Positions 1 through 8,561 of a stretch of DNA of 64,000 nt are shown in pieces. Every line of letters starts with the position of its first letter. Position 1 is the stretch's first letter. A program made the translations under genes and the position numbers. The notes below the pieces were generated by a model, which was not told the origin of the DNA, searched no databases, and saw only the letters and a program-made list of their open reading frames with translations. The stretch is taken from NCBI GenBank assembly GCA_019456225.1, contig VRUI01000002.1:62001-126000 (forward strand), written 5' to 3'. The stretch is from Planctomycetota bacterium. Its GTDB lineage: Bacteria > Planctomycetota > Phycisphaerae > Sedimentisphaerales > Anaerohalosphaeraceae.

Positions 1-392
1 TTTTGAAGGAAAAGACCGATCAAGTACATAGCAATAGTACAGATACGGTAGAACTATATCATGAAAAATTAAAAAAGCGAGTCGACGAGTTGCTTGCAAA
101 CGCAAAGCTGAAAATTGATTCCGATCTGCTTGCACGGGAAGTAGCGATATTCGCCGAAAGAAGCGACATCGCCGAAGAGACAACCCGTCTCAATTCCCAC
201 CTTAAGCAGTTTGAAAAAGCCTGCAAAGGCAACGAAAATGTTGGCAGACGGCTGGATTTCATCAGCCAGGAAATGCTGCGAGAAACAAATACGATAGGCA
301 GCAAGGCATTGAACGCCAGCATTAGCAACCTGGTTATAGATATGAAGTGTATTATCGACAGAATTAAAGAACAAGTTCAAAATGTTGAATAA
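1..392 (+). CDS. yicC: YicC family endoribonuclease, C-terminal part (5' end outside window)
   Basis: The reading frame is open at the left edge, so only the last ~130 residues are present. The segment matches the conserved C-terminal region of YicC/YloC proteins (DUF1732): an acidic helix, the block EVAIFAERSDIAEE, then RLNSHLKQF, the GRRLDFISQEM.RETNT block, and the typical ending IKEQVQNVE. Members are stress-associated endoribonucleases or RNA-binding proteins in the cytoplasm. The gene lies 17 bp upstream of guanylate kinase, an arrangement conserved in many bacteria (yicC-gmk-rpoZ), which supports the call. The true start cannot be seen. Confidence 0.88.
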   Translation, partial: LKEKTDQVHSNSTDTVELYHEKLKKRVDELLANAKLKIDSDLLAREVAIFAERSDIAEETTRLNSHLKQFEKACKGNENVGRRLDFISQEMLRETNTIGSKALNASISNLVIDMKCIIDRIKEQVQNVE

Positions 393-409
393 GGTTTAAT
401 TTCATAACC

Positions 410-988
410 ATGAAAGATAATAACGGAAAACTTATAGTAATAAGCGGCCCTTCCGGGGTTGGCAAAAGTACTATCTCTTCGGAAGTAGTAAAAAGACTCG
501 ACGCCTACCTCTGCACCTCCGTAACAACAAGAACCAAGGGCGAAAACGAAGTCGATGGAGAGCATTACCAGTTCATCACGACCGAAGAATTCAATAAGGG
601 CATAGTAGAAGATCGCTTCCTCGAATACGCCGAGGTCTTTGGAAACCATTACGGCACACCATGGCAGCCGATCGAAGACGCACTTGAAGAGGGCGAAACC
701 GTACTGCTGGAAATAGACGTACAAGGCGGACTCGCCGTCAAGAAGGTTTACAAAGATGTACAATTGATCTTCATCGTACCGCCGCACACCAGCGACCTCA
801 AAAAAAGATTGGATGGCAGACAAAGAGGCGAAAACGACGAATCGAGAAAGAAAAGGCTCCAGGGAGCCGGCGAAGAAACTGCAAAAGCATGGCAGCATTA
901 TGACCACATGGTCATTAATGACGACCTTGAAACAGCGATAAATGAAGTAATTGAAATTATACAGGGAAAGACCGGAGAAAACACATGA
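410..988 (+). CDS. gmk: Guanylate kinase
   Basis: This enzyme phosphorylates GMP to GDP with ATP in the cytoplasm. The P-loop GPSGVGKS is at residues 13-20. It is followed by the GMP-binding stretch [19 protein letters not shown], the segment [15 protein letters not shown], and LLEIDVQGG, all diagnostic of the family. The length of 192 aa is normal. The stop codon overlaps the ATG of rpoZ by four bases (ATGA), so the two genes are probably translationally coupled. Confidence 0.96.
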   Translation: MKDNNGKLIVISGPSGVGKSTISSEVVKRLDAYLCTSVTTRTKGENEVDGEHYQFITTEEFNKGIVEDRFLEYAEVFGNHYGTPWQPIEDALEEGETVLLEIDVQGGLAVKKVYKDVQLIFIVPPHTSDLKKRLDGRQRGENDESRKKRLQGAGEETAKAWQHYDHMVINDDLETAINEVIEIIQGKTGENT

Positions 989-1215
989 TAGAAGATTTGA
1001 AAGACACAGAGATAGTCAATAAGGTCGGCGGAAAGTTTAAGCTTTCGTCGCTTATTCAAAAACGCATGCTCGAACTTATGGAAGGCGCACGCCCTCTTAT
1101 CGATGATACCGAAGGTAAAACTATGATGGAGATCGTCATCGAAGAGATCAAGTTTGACAAGATCGCAATAGACACCGATACCAAAAAAAGCGATAAACCT
1201 GCATTCAAACTCTAA
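985..1215 (+). CDS. rpoZ: RNA polymerase omega subunit
   Basis: This is a 76-residue protein with the omega signature [22 protein letters not shown] followed by GARPLID. Omega helps assemble the beta' subunit into RNA polymerase. The start overlaps the gmk stop (ATGA), and the gmk-rpoZ pairing is the common bacterial order. The C-terminal tail is short and charged. The residues after about position 45 are less conserved, as is usual for this subunit. Confidence 0.93.
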   Translation: MIEDLKDTEIVNKVGGKFKLSSLIQKRMLELMEGARPLIDDTEGKTMMEIVIEEIKFDKIAIDTDTKKSDKPAFKL

Positions 1216-1233
1216 GCAAACAAGATAGCCACA

Positions 1234-1797
1234 ATGTTAAGCGATCTTAATATATTACTTGGCGTAACGGGCGGGATAGCCGCCTACAAAGCAGTCGACC
1301 TGGCTAGCAAACTTACTTCAGCAGGTGCAAAGGTCAATTGCATCTTAACACATAGCGCCACAAAACTAATAAGGCCAAAATCCTTCGCGGCCATAACATC
1401 GCATCCGGTGTTGACCGGCATGTGGGAAAAACCCTCTGCCGGTTATAACGCTGAGATCAGCCATATCTCAATGGCCCAGAATGCCGACATCATCGTCATC
1501 GCACCGGCGACAGCCGACATCATCGGCAAAGCAGCAAACGGAATCTGCGACGATCTGCTAAGCACCACCCTCTGCGGATGCTGGAACAAACCGGTCTTGA
1601 TCGCACCTGCAATGAACAACAATATGTGGGAAAACCCAGCAGTCCAGAAAAACCTTGAAACACTAAAAGGATTCGGCTTTCATACAATAGGCCCGGAAAC
1701 AGGCAGGCTCGCCTGCGGCGCAGAAGCAATAGGAAGAATGGCAGAGCCGGCCGACATTCTGAAAAAAATAGAACAGATAGCGAAAGAAATTAAGTAA
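1234..1797 (+). CDS. coaC: Phosphopantothenoylcysteine decarboxylase (stand-alone CoaC)
   Basis: This flavoprotein of coenzyme A synthesis decarboxylates 4'-phosphopantothenoyl-cysteine. Residues expected at the active site are present: His77 in HISMAQ, the PAMNNNMW block (125-132) with Asn128, and Cys161 in LACG followed by GRMAEP. The N-terminal GVTGGIAAYKA is the FMN-binding start of the HFCD family. At 187 aa it covers only the N-terminal half of the usual CoaBC fusion. The second half is encoded by the next gene, 16 bp downstream, as a separate protein. Confidence 0.93.
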   Translation: MLSDLNILLGVTGGIAAYKAVDLASKLTSAGAKVNCILTHSATKLIRPKSFAAITSHPVLTGMWEKPSAGYNAEISHISMAQNADIIVIAPATADIIGKAANGICDDLLSTTLCGCWNKPVLIAPAMNNNMWENPAVQKNLETLKGFGFHTIGPETGRLACGAEAIGRMAEPADILKKIEQIAKEIK

Positions 1798-1813
1798 GCG
1801 GTAAAGGGTAATT

Positions 1814-2440
1814 GTGAATATACTCATAACTGCCGGCGGAACCAGGGAATACATCGACCCGGTACGTTTCATCTCAAACGCAAGTACCGGCAAAATGGGA
1901 TACGCCCTGGCTCGCGCAGCGATCAAAGCAGGTCACGCCGTCACACTAATCACCGCACCGACGGCCCTTAGAAAACCAGCCGCCGCAAAAATTGTCGAAG
2001 TAGAAACCTCCGCCGAAATGTTTAAAGCGGTCAAGGATCACTTTCGGCAATCGGACTGCCTGATAATGTCGGCAGCCGTCTCGGACTACAAACCCGAGAA
2101 GACTTCCAGAACAAAGATCAAAAAGTCTGATGCCGTGCTAACCATAAAACTTAAACCCACACAAGACATTCTTAAATGGACCGGACGCAATAAAACCAAA
2201 AGTCAATTCATCGCAGGATTCGCACTGGAAGACAAGTCTCTAAAACAAAACGCCGAAGCAAAACTAAAACAAAAAAATCTCGACATGATAATAGCCAACG
2301 CCCCAACAGCTATCGCCGCTGAAAAATCGACGATCTATATAAAAACCCAAAACACCGAATGGCTTAAACTACATAATATAAAAAAAGAAAAAACCGCCGC
2401 AAAGATAATCAGCATAATCAACAAATGTCTTGCAAGCTAA
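1814..2440 (+). CDS. coaB: Phosphopantothenate-cysteine ligase (stand-alone CoaB)
   Basis: This enzyme joins cysteine to 4'-phosphopantothenate, the step before CoaC. The GTG start at 1814 gives MNILITAGGTREYIDPVRFISN, the nucleotide-binding start of the CoaB domain, then the STGKMG motif, MSAAVSDYKP (the catalytic AAVSDY loop) and FIAGFALE. It is 208 aa, matching the C-terminal half of CoaBC. The two halves are separate genes with their own starts, so this is a natural split and not a frameshift: the junction has an in-frame stop and a 16-bp spacer. The 3' end overlaps the convergent peptidase gene by 4 bp. Confidence 0.92.
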   Translation: MNILITAGGTREYIDPVRFISNASTGKMGYALARAAIKAGHAVTLITAPTALRKPAAAKIVEVETSAEMFKAVKDHFRQSDCLIMSAAVSDYKPEKTSRTKIKKSDAVLTIKLKPTQDILKWTGRNKTKSQFIAGFALEDKSLKQNAEAKLKQKNLDMIIANAPTAIAAEKSTIYIKTQNTEWLKLHNIKKEKTAAKIISIINKCLAS

Positions 2441-4698
2441 ACCTTAATCTTCTTTTTCTCTCGGCATCGGCATTTAATCTCATTTTCCGAAATCCACTTC
2501 TTCCACGCATCTTTGTCCTTCTTAAAATCCTTCCGTGTAATCACCCTCAGGTGCTTGCCCGCGATCGCCCCGATCGCTGCCTCTTCATCAAACATAATAT
2601 GCTCAGCTTTTAGGCCTTTGTTCTTCTTTTTGAACTGCTTTATTATCTCCTGCTTATGCTTTTCTTTTAGCCTGGCGATCTCCTCTTCATTTTTTGCTGT
2701 TTTTTTCTTGTCCTTATCTTCCGCTTCGGATTTTTTCTCCTCTTTATCCTCCATCATCAAAAACGGGTGGTCTTTTAGAGGGAAAGATTCTCGCATTGAC
2801 CTGAGTCGTCTATCAGGCTTATAAACAGTCTCATCATCAAGCACATCAACAACTGCCGCCAAGCTTACTTTGTCAGAGCTAGCCATTATTGCATTCCTTC
2901 GAATATCAGCACGCAGTTCTTTATTCGTAATGATCTCTGCAATCTTGTCATTGACCTTTTGAGTATCACGAACCGGCGCATTACTAATCACCTCTTTCAA
3001 CAACTCATCGTTACCGCTTTCAAGCATAGCAAGCATCCATTGCTCCTTGCCCTTAAACCCTCCTTGCTTAAATCTCCTGTCGAGTCTTTCCTCGTAACTT
3101 TCAGAAACCTGACGGCCGTCGATCCTGGCAATAACTTTCTGCCAGTTTTCATTATATACTTTAGCTTGATCCGGTTTAGGCGCACCCCATTTCACCAGAC
3201 AATAATCAATGATCTCATCCTTTGTACCTGTGCATCCATACAACCATACATCAATGAATGGATGAAACGGACGTTTGCGGCTAAACAAACCGCCGATGTT
3301 AAAATTCAAATTGAATCTCACAAAAACCAGGTCCAGATCATAAACACCGTCTTCGCCGATGATAAGGCTGATGTCCTCATCATCGAACCTGTACTTTTTA
3401 AACCAGAACTCTCTGCCGAACAACATTACAGACAGCCTGTTTTGAGACACTTCTTTGATGATCTTTTTATACTCGGCAATAAGATCGTCCGTATATATCA
3501 GAAATATTTCGTTAAGCATGAGCATCCATTTGCCGTTTTCTTTAAGCCCCTCGTCCGAGATTGCTATCACCGGCAATATCCCCTCCAGCACGTCCCTTAC
3601 GAACTTTCTTCGCTCCGCCCTGGCGTAAACGCGATCTGTAGATGTCTTTCTTATTTTTTCAGCGATGGCCAGAAGCTTCTTATTGTCCTCTTTGCTTAAT
3701 CCGGCTTCTTCGTAGTTCAGATACAGCTTATCGAATATATAGTTTAGCGATACCAGTTCATCGTAATAGCCCCCGGCTGCGTTTTGCGAGGTTTCGATTT
3801 TATCGGCGCCGGCAAGGGCGACAACGGTTTCGTATATCGTCTCTGTCGAACCTGCCATCTTTTTATAGTCCAGCTTATCGGGGGTATCGGAAGGTTTGTG
3901 ATAATCCGGAAACAGGCCACACGTAAAAAACAGGCTCAAATCTACGGTATCACTGAAAGATACATGATCACCTCGCGGCCCGACAAACTCCGAGCCCAGC
4001 GGTAATAACTTAACCCCGTTTTTAGCTGCCGTTTTTGCCGTAGTCTGTCGCAGGGCAGGATACCTCTCGGCGCCTACCATACAAAGAGAACCGTCGACAA
4101 CATCAAAGAGTTCCCTGCCGAGCATATCGACCGTAACTGCGGCCACTACATTGGCATCACTGAAATCATCCCGCAAGGAAAACAGCATCGAGCCAACCAT
4201 TCCGACTTCCTCGGTATCGAAAAGAGCAAAACAAACCGTCCGTTTTAAAGGTTCGGCGCTTTGCGAAAGCCGTTCAGCTATCTCGAGCACCGCGGCAACT
4301 CCGGACGCATTATCGCCGGCGCCGAGACATAATCCATCCTTCGTCCTGCCGATATGATCATAATGTGCGCTGAGTATTACTATCTCATCGGAAAGTTCGC
4401 TCCCCGGCAATAGTCCTACGACATTGGTCCCCAAACCAAACTTCTGCTCAAAACCCTTGCAGTCACCCCATGGCAAAAGACCATAAACGGAAAACCGATC
4501 AACCAGATATTTACGAACTGTATTCGACTCCCAGCTGCCCGCCTTGCGGCCTTTAAGCCCGCGCTGGGCAAGAAACGCAACATGCCCCGAAAGCTCGGCC
4601 GCCTCGATCTCTTCACTTACCCGTTCAACAGGAATAGAAACACACCCGGAAAACAAAGCGGAAAGAAATAAAAAAAACAACCCAGAAAGAAAACGCAT
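2437..4698 (-). CDS. M28-family metallopeptidase lipoprotein with long C-terminal extension
   Basis: The start at 4698 is preferred because it has AAGGA six bases upstream; a second ATG two codons earlier lacks spacing. The N-terminus is a lipoprotein signal ending in FSGC (Cys19). Residues ~35-300 form a Zn-dependent aminopeptidase domain with the M28 ligands: His112 in AHYDH, Asp129 in GAGDNASG, Glu163-Glu164 in DTEEVG, Asp191 in VDMLG, and His267 in DYHKPSDT. It probably trims peptides in the periplasm or at the outer membrane. The remaining ~450 residues do not belong to the catalytic fold and I do not recognise them. They end in a Lys/Glu-rich helical stretch and a cysteine-containing tail. 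Confidence 0.88.
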   Translation of the reverse strand: MRFLSGLFFLFLSALFSGCVSIPVERVSEEIEAAELSGHVAFLAQRGLKGRKAGSWESNTVRKYLVDRFSVYGLLPWGDCKGFEQKFGLGTNVVGLLPGSELSDEIVILSAHYDHIGRTKDGLCLGAGDNASGVAAVLEIAERLSQSAEPLKRTVCFALFDTEEVGMVGSMLFSLRDDFSDANVVAAVTVDMLGRELFDVVDGSLCMVGAERYPALRQTTAKTAAKNGVKLLPLGSEFVGPRGDHVSFSDTVDLSLFFTCGLFPDYHKPSDTPDKLDYKKMAGSTETIYETVVALAGADKIETSQNAAGGYYDELVSLNYIFDKLYLNYEEAGLSKEDNKKLLAIAEKIRKTSTDRVYARAERRKFVRDVLEGILPVIAISDEGLKENGKWMLMLNEIFLIYTDDLIAEYKKIIKEVSQNRLSVMLFGREFWFKKYRFDDEDISLIIGEDGVYDLDLVFVRFNLNFNIGGLFSRKRPFHPFIDVWLYGCTGTKDEIIDYCLVKWGAPKPDQAKVYNENWQKVIARIDGRQVSESYEERLDRRFKQGGFKGKEQWMLAMLESGNDELLKEVISNAPVRDTQKVNDKIAEIITNKELRADIRRNAIMASSDKVSLAAVVDVLDDETVYKPDRRLRSMRESFPLKDHPFLMMEDKEEKKSEAEDKDKKKTAKNEEEIARLKEKHKQEIIKQFKKKNKGLKAEHIMFDEEAAIGAIAGKHLRVITRKDFKKDKDAWKKWISENEIKCRCREKKKIKV

Positions 4699-4782
4699 AA
4701 ACATTCCTTAAATCATACTGCCGACATCTTGCCGGCTGAGTAAAGCGAAGTCAAGATTTCACATTGGGATCACTAAAGAAAA

Positions 4783-5004
4783 CTATTTCAGCTCATCTGT
4801 CAGCTGGTTTATTTCCTCTTCGCCGAGATCTTCCGTAAATGACTTATCGACTTGTGAGATTATCTCCTTTATTTTTTCCGCGTCGCCTGCGGCCTCTTTC
4901 AGGTCGGCTACCTCTCCGGGCATCATATCTATCTTCGTTCCATCTTCTTTAAATACCGAACAGATCCCGGTTTCCGGACACATGTGAATATCAAGCTTTC
5001 CCAT
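4783..5004 (-). CDS. Small conserved-looking protein, function unknown
   Basis: This 73-residue protein has an excellent ribosome-binding site (AGGAG, 8-9 bases before the ATG). It starts MGKLDIHMCPETGICSVFKEDG and continues as an acidic helical protein. Two cysteines (positions 9 and 15) in a CPETGIC arrangement could bind a metal or form a disulfide; this is inference. It lies between the peptidase and the Nudix gene on the same strand. I do not recognise a family. Confidence 0.72.
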   Translation of the reverse strand: MGKLDIHMCPETGICSVFKEDGTKIDMMPGEVADLKEAAGDAEKIKEIISQVDKSFTEDLGEEEINQLTDELK

Positions 5005-5060
5005 TTCAAATCTCCTGAATTTAAAGTGAAATTTCTGTCGTAAATCTTTCTTAAACGGTT

Positions 5061-5720
5061 TTATCCCTGCGCTTGCGCTTCGGGCTCCTGTTTAAAGTTT
5101 TCGATACCGTCGAGGCATAACTGTGACCATGTTTCCAGGCTTTCGCGTACGTCTCGCAGTTGGGCAGGGGTCATAAAGTTCATTTGTGTTATCATCTGCT
5201 CGCGCTTTGTAACACCTTCGCTTTCAAGCTTCCAGTAATGGACGACGCCAAGGTGAACCTGTCCGACTTCGTTGGTGTCGTCGTTTAAAAGTGCGACTAT
5301 TTGGTCAGTATGTCGATCTTTGATATTCACTTCCTCAATAACCTCACGTGCAGCTGCCGTAAGGTACATCGCACGTGGATCAGTTTGGTAGTTTTTTTCA
5401 ACATTAAAGAGTCGATGGTCATCAACAGGATTAATATGGCCACCTATCCCCATTGATCTGTTCCCAATAAGACGTTTTTCGCCAGCTCGTTTACCCCGGA
5501 CATAGTTGAGGAATTTCCCGTCATAACCTATTATCACGTAAGGGATTAGCTGTTTGTAATCGGGGTTGACCTCGGCTTTCGACCTCGGCATAAAACTCAT
5601 AATTCCGGGTGTAAAAAGTTTTTCCAGGTAAGGGGCAACATCAAACTGCAAGCCGTGAAACATCCCCAGTTCTTCAATAACCTTCCGCTCAACTACAAGA
5701 ACCTGTTCTTCCTGCGCCAT
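5061..5720 (-). CDS. Nudix-like hydrolase (predicted MutT-type phosphoesterase)
   Basis: The protein contains a recognisable but stretched Nudix box. A glycine-rich start (MGIGGHINP, ~100) is separated by ~30 residues from REVIEEVNI (about 127-135), which carries the REUxEE core that binds the catalytic metal. The upstream YVIIGYDGKFLNYVRGKRAGEKRL resembles the strand that leads into the box. It resembles proteins described as predicted MutT-family phosphoesterases; the substrate is unknown. The ATG at 5720 is preferred to the GTG at 5729 because GGAAAGG is then correctly spaced. The last eight codons and stop lie inside a 26-bp repeat also found at 49572, so the tail EPEAQAQG appears repeat-derived. 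Confidence 0.75.
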   Translation of the reverse strand: MAQEEQVLVVERKVIEELGMFHGLQFDVAPYLEKLFTPGIMSFMPRSKAEVNPDYKQLIPYVIIGYDGKFLNYVRGKRAGEKRLIGNRSMGIGGHINPVDDHRLFNVEKNYQTDPRAMYLTAAAREVIEEVNIKDRHTDQIVALLNDDTNEVGQVHLGVVHYWKLESEGVTKREQMITQMNFMTPAQLRDVRESLETWSQLCLDGIENFKQEPEAQAQG

Positions 5721-5759
5721 AAAAAACACAACCTTTCCGAAATAATATTGACAGGTGAG

Positions 5760-5788
5760 AGTTTACTTTACGGCGCAAAAGTTGTCAA
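5760..5788 (-). promoter_or_regulatory. Sigma-70-type promoter for the Nudix gene
   Basis: Read on the minus strand this is TTGACA, a 17-bp spacer, then TAAACT. It lies 40 bp upstream of the Nudix gene start. The match to a housekeeping promoter is close (perfect -35, 4 of 6 at -10). Confidence 0.6.
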
Positions 5789-5854
5789 GTTAAACGAATT
5801 GAAAATTACAATAAGGAATTGATAAGCACTTGCCGGATAAGGAGTTAAAGTTTA

Positions 5855-7393
5855 TTAACTCAGTGCGGGCACATCTGTGTTCTGGCCCTGTTGGTCTGCC
5901 TGATCGGCCCTGGCGGCGTTTAGAGCATTAAAGATCGTGTAAACAGTAACGATCCCGCAAGCCCCGTTTTCATCAGCAACGGGCAAGGCCCTGACCGAAT
6001 GTTTGCACATCGTTTCCATCACGACGGCAAGCGTAGCGTCCGGCCGCAAAGTGTGAACCGGCCGGCTCATTATCCATCGCACTTTGATCTGCAAGGTCGC
6101 AGTGTCAAGCTCTCTTTTCCACTTTGAAAATATCGACTGTAAATACGGGCTCAGCGCTCCCTGTATGTCAGATTTTGATACTATACCTTGTATTGCGTCT
6201 GGTTTTCCTATTAGCGCATAGCCTGTGTTTTGCTGCTGCATTTTTGTTAAAACGGCTTCTACTGTGTCGTCCTGTGTTGCCCATGCGATGTCTGTTCGCA
6301 TGACGTTTTGAGCCTGGATATCTGTAAGAAAATTTTCTGTGATCTCACCTGGCAGGACAGCCGGCGAGTGTGTCATCTGCTCGATGACCTTTGATACGGG
6401 ACGATCTTCGTCGACAGTTTCTGTTTCGGATACTGTTTCGAATGGCTGTTCTTCTTTTTCTTCTTCTGTTTCAGGTTCCGTTTCGTCGGCAGCTGGTTCG
6501 GCGTCGGGTACCGGCTCTTCGGAGTCATCAGCTTTTTCGGCAGGTTCTTCGGCTGCTTTTTCTTCTTCTTTTGCCGGTTCTTCTGTCGCTTTTTCTTCGG
6601 CTACTGGTTCTTCATCTGTTTTTTCTGTCGACTCTGTAGGCTGGTCGGCTGGTGGCTCTGTTTTTGCTTCCTCTTCGGCTGCATCGGTTTTTTCAGTGAC
6701 AACTTCTTCTTTTGCTTCTGTTTCGGTTGCAGTTTCTTCAGCTTTGGGTTCTTCTTCTTGCGAAGCTTCTTCGTCAGTTTCCTCTGTTTTTTCTTCTTCT
6801 GACGGTTCTGGCTCAAATACTGATTTTGGGAATGCCGCCATGCAGAGGACGGAATCAAATGGTTCAATGGTCATTTCATATTTGACGGCGACTAGTTCAC
6901 TTTCTTTTGAAAGACCGATATTTTCTTCCGGTTTTAGCCAGGGCTTGCCTATGAATGTACCCGTCTGCAAGAGGTGGACGTGACCTTCCATTTCTTCTCT
7001 GAAGTACTTGTCCCATGATCCTACAAGCAGGTTGCCTACTTCGCCGACGGCGTCAGCGATTTCGTTTGCCTCTTTTTCTTTTCCCGTCCTTCTGTTCTGC
7101 ACGATAATCTTTTCGGGCAGCATTACGAAAGTGCCCGCTATCGTGAAGAGTGCATCCTGATCGAAAAGGATGTAGAAATCGCCGTTAATAACCCCTTTGC
7201 TCTCTATAATGAATACAGCAGTTACTTTTTTGAAATCGCTTTTGAGCTCTTTCATCGTTACGATCTGCTGGTCGGAGGCGGTGCCTTCAACTCCTACACC
7301 AAACATACCTGCGATGTCTTCGCAAAATGCATCAAATGCACCGGCTGTGTGTTCTATGGTACTTTTCTCAAGCTCTGCTATGGTATCAGGCAT
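5855..7393 (-). CDS. CheX/FliY-like phosphatase domain, acidic linker and CBS pair
   Basis: Three parts are visible in 512 aa. Residues 1-~195 resemble CheC/CheX/FliM-family domains and contain the E-x2-N phosphatase signature in EIADAVGEVGNLLVGSW. Residues ~195-345 are an extremely Glu/Thr/Pro/Ala-rich disordered linker. Residues ~360-500 form two CBS motifs (TDIAWATQDDTVEAVLTKM ... GIVSKSDI and IMSRPVHTLRPDATLAVVMETM ... GIVTVYTIF), which usually bind adenine nucleotides. It is the third gene after cheY and cheX on the same strand, 41 bp behind cheX. The likely role is a CheY-P phosphatase or switch partner whose activity responds to nucleotide state; this role is inference. Confidence 0.82.
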   Translation of the reverse strand: MPDTIAELEKSTIEHTAGAFDAFCEDIAGMFGVGVEGTASDQQIVTMKELKSDFKKVTAVFIIESKGVINGDFYILFDQDALFTIAGTFVMLPEKIIVQNRRTGKEKEANEIADAVGEVGNLLVGSWDKYFREEMEGHVHLLQTGTFIGKPWLKPEENIGLSKESELVAVKYEMTIEPFDSVLCMAAFPKSVFEPEPSEEEKTEETDEEASQEEEPKAEETATETEAKEEVVTEKTDAAEEEAKTEPPADQPTESTEKTDEEPVAEEKATEEPAKEEEKAAEEPAEKADDSEEPVPDAEPAADETEPETEEEKEEQPFETVSETETVDEDRPVSKVIEQMTHSPAVLPGEITENFLTDIQAQNVMRTDIAWATQDDTVEAVLTKMQQQNTGYALIGKPDAIQGIVSKSDIQGALSPYLQSIFSKWKRELDTATLQIKVRWIMSRPVHTLRPDATLAVVMETMCKHSVRALPVADENGACGIVTVYTIFNALNAARADQADQQGQNTDVPALS

Positions 7394-7434
7394 TTTGATT
7401 TATTCCGCCACTACTGGCAGATGTTCCATATTGA

Positions 7435-7908
7435 TCATTTTGCAATGCGATATTGTAATATTAGTTCAGCTACTGATTCGTCGATGTATATAGGCATTAT
7501 AATCTCGACTGATCCTTCTCCAAGGCTGCTTGTAAGTTCTCTTCCGCTTACTACGCATGGTATGGAGACATCGAGATTGCCGACATTCTTTTTAAGCAGG
7601 CTTGCTTTAAGGCTTCCTAACAGCATATTTGCTATCTCGCCTACCGCATCTCGAATTTCGTCCTGGCTAATACCATCATCGCCTTCCATCGCCAACATAT
7701 TGCATGCGATGGTTTTTGCACAATCCTTGTCACAGCAGATAGCCATACATCCTTCAATGCTGCCGGTAAATGTAATGGAACCTAAAAGCGTTTCGCCTTC
7801 GACAGTGATGCAATCCGGGCATTGCTCTACCGACATATAAATCATAGTCTCAAAAACTTCTTTCGCGCTTTCGAGCAGAACATCTTCAAAACAAATCTCA
7901 GTAATCAT
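7435..7908 (-). CDS. cheX: CheX-type chemotaxis phosphatase
   Basis: CheX proteins dephosphorylate CheY-P. The helix DAVGEIANMLLGSLK carries the catalytic E-x2-N motif, and the C-terminal half has the alternating strand pattern of the family (SIPCVVSGREL, VEIIMPIYID). The ATG at 7908 is chosen because GGAAAG lies upstream at usable spacing and the resulting 157 aa is the normal CheX length. A longer frame starting at 7974 has no ribosome-binding site. It sits between cheY and a second, larger CheX-domain protein. Confidence 0.87.
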   Translation of the reverse strand: MITEICFEDVLLESAKEVFETMIYMSVEQCPDCITVEGETLLGSITFTGSIEGCMAICCDKDCAKTIACNMLAMEGDDGISQDEIRDAVGEIANMLLGSLKASLLKKNVGNLDVSIPCVVSGRELTSSLGEGSVEIIMPIYIDESVAELILQYRIAK

Positions 7909-8030
7909 TTTATCATGCACTTTCCGGGAATTCCCATGCTCAAAATAAATATCTCTATTAATGGCATTAGACACAAAAGTTTTCTGTTGTATTCAGGTAT
8001 TCTCTGCTGCCAGTAAAGCTAAAATACAGA

Positions 8031-8405
8031 TCAGTTCATAAATGGCGAGAGGTTTTCCTGTATGCTTTCAGGTGTAAAGGGTTTTGTTACATACCCGTTT
8101 GCACCGTCGGCCAGAACGCCTTCGATGAGCTCTTCCGCACTTTCGGTAGAGATCATAACGATCTTTGTATCAGCACATGAATCCATCTTTCGGACTTCCT
8201 TAACCATTTCCAGGCCGCCCATTCCAGGCATGTTGATATCGCAGAGAATGATGTCAACGGGTTTGTCCTTTAGTTTTTCAAGTGCTTCATTTCCGTCGCC
8301 GGCCTCTTCAAAAGAATCGATATCCAAACCAGCCATCCGTAAGGTTCGAAGAATTATCTTACGCATTGTTGCCGAGTCGTCCACTAATAATAGTGACTTA
8401 GCCAT
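8031..8405 (-). CDS. cheY: Chemotaxis response regulator CheY
   Basis: This is a single receiver domain of 124 aa. The acidic pocket (Asp9, Asp10), phosphoacceptor Asp56, Thr87, Tyr105 and Lys108 are all present, and DINMPGMGG follows the phosphorylation site. When phosphorylated it is expected to bind the flagellar switch (FliM/FliN). AGGAG stands seven bases before the ATG. The gene lies between fliK and cheX in one leftward operon, so flagellar hook control and CheY signalling are co-transcribed. Confidence 0.93.
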   Translation of the reverse strand: MAKSLLLVDDSATMRKIILRTLRMAGLDIDSFEEAGDGNEALEKLKDKPVDIILCDINMPGMGGLEMVKEVRKMDSCADTKIVMISTESAEELIEGVLADGANGYVTKPFTPESIQENLSPFMN

Positions 8406-8561
8406 AATTTACTCCTGTTTACATATTGTTGATTGCGTTACAAATTTACCTGCCAAATTAAAATCCGCTTTAAAAGCCGGATCTAAAAAGACGCTTACAA
8501 AATCGTTCGACTTTATGGAAGGTCGACTTTAGATGCATTTTTAAGATGTTTGTATTTGAAA

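Noticed and set aside
2959-3699. 246-codon plus-strand frame opposite the M28 peptidase
   Set aside because: It is a shadow of the C-terminal region of the peptidase lipoprotein, with no start signal or recognisable motif.
6339-6983. Long Ser-rich plus-strand frame opposite the CheX/CBS gene
   Set aside because: It is the antisense of the Glu/Thr/Pro-rich linker; the composition explains the lack of stops, and the minus-strand gene has clear domains.
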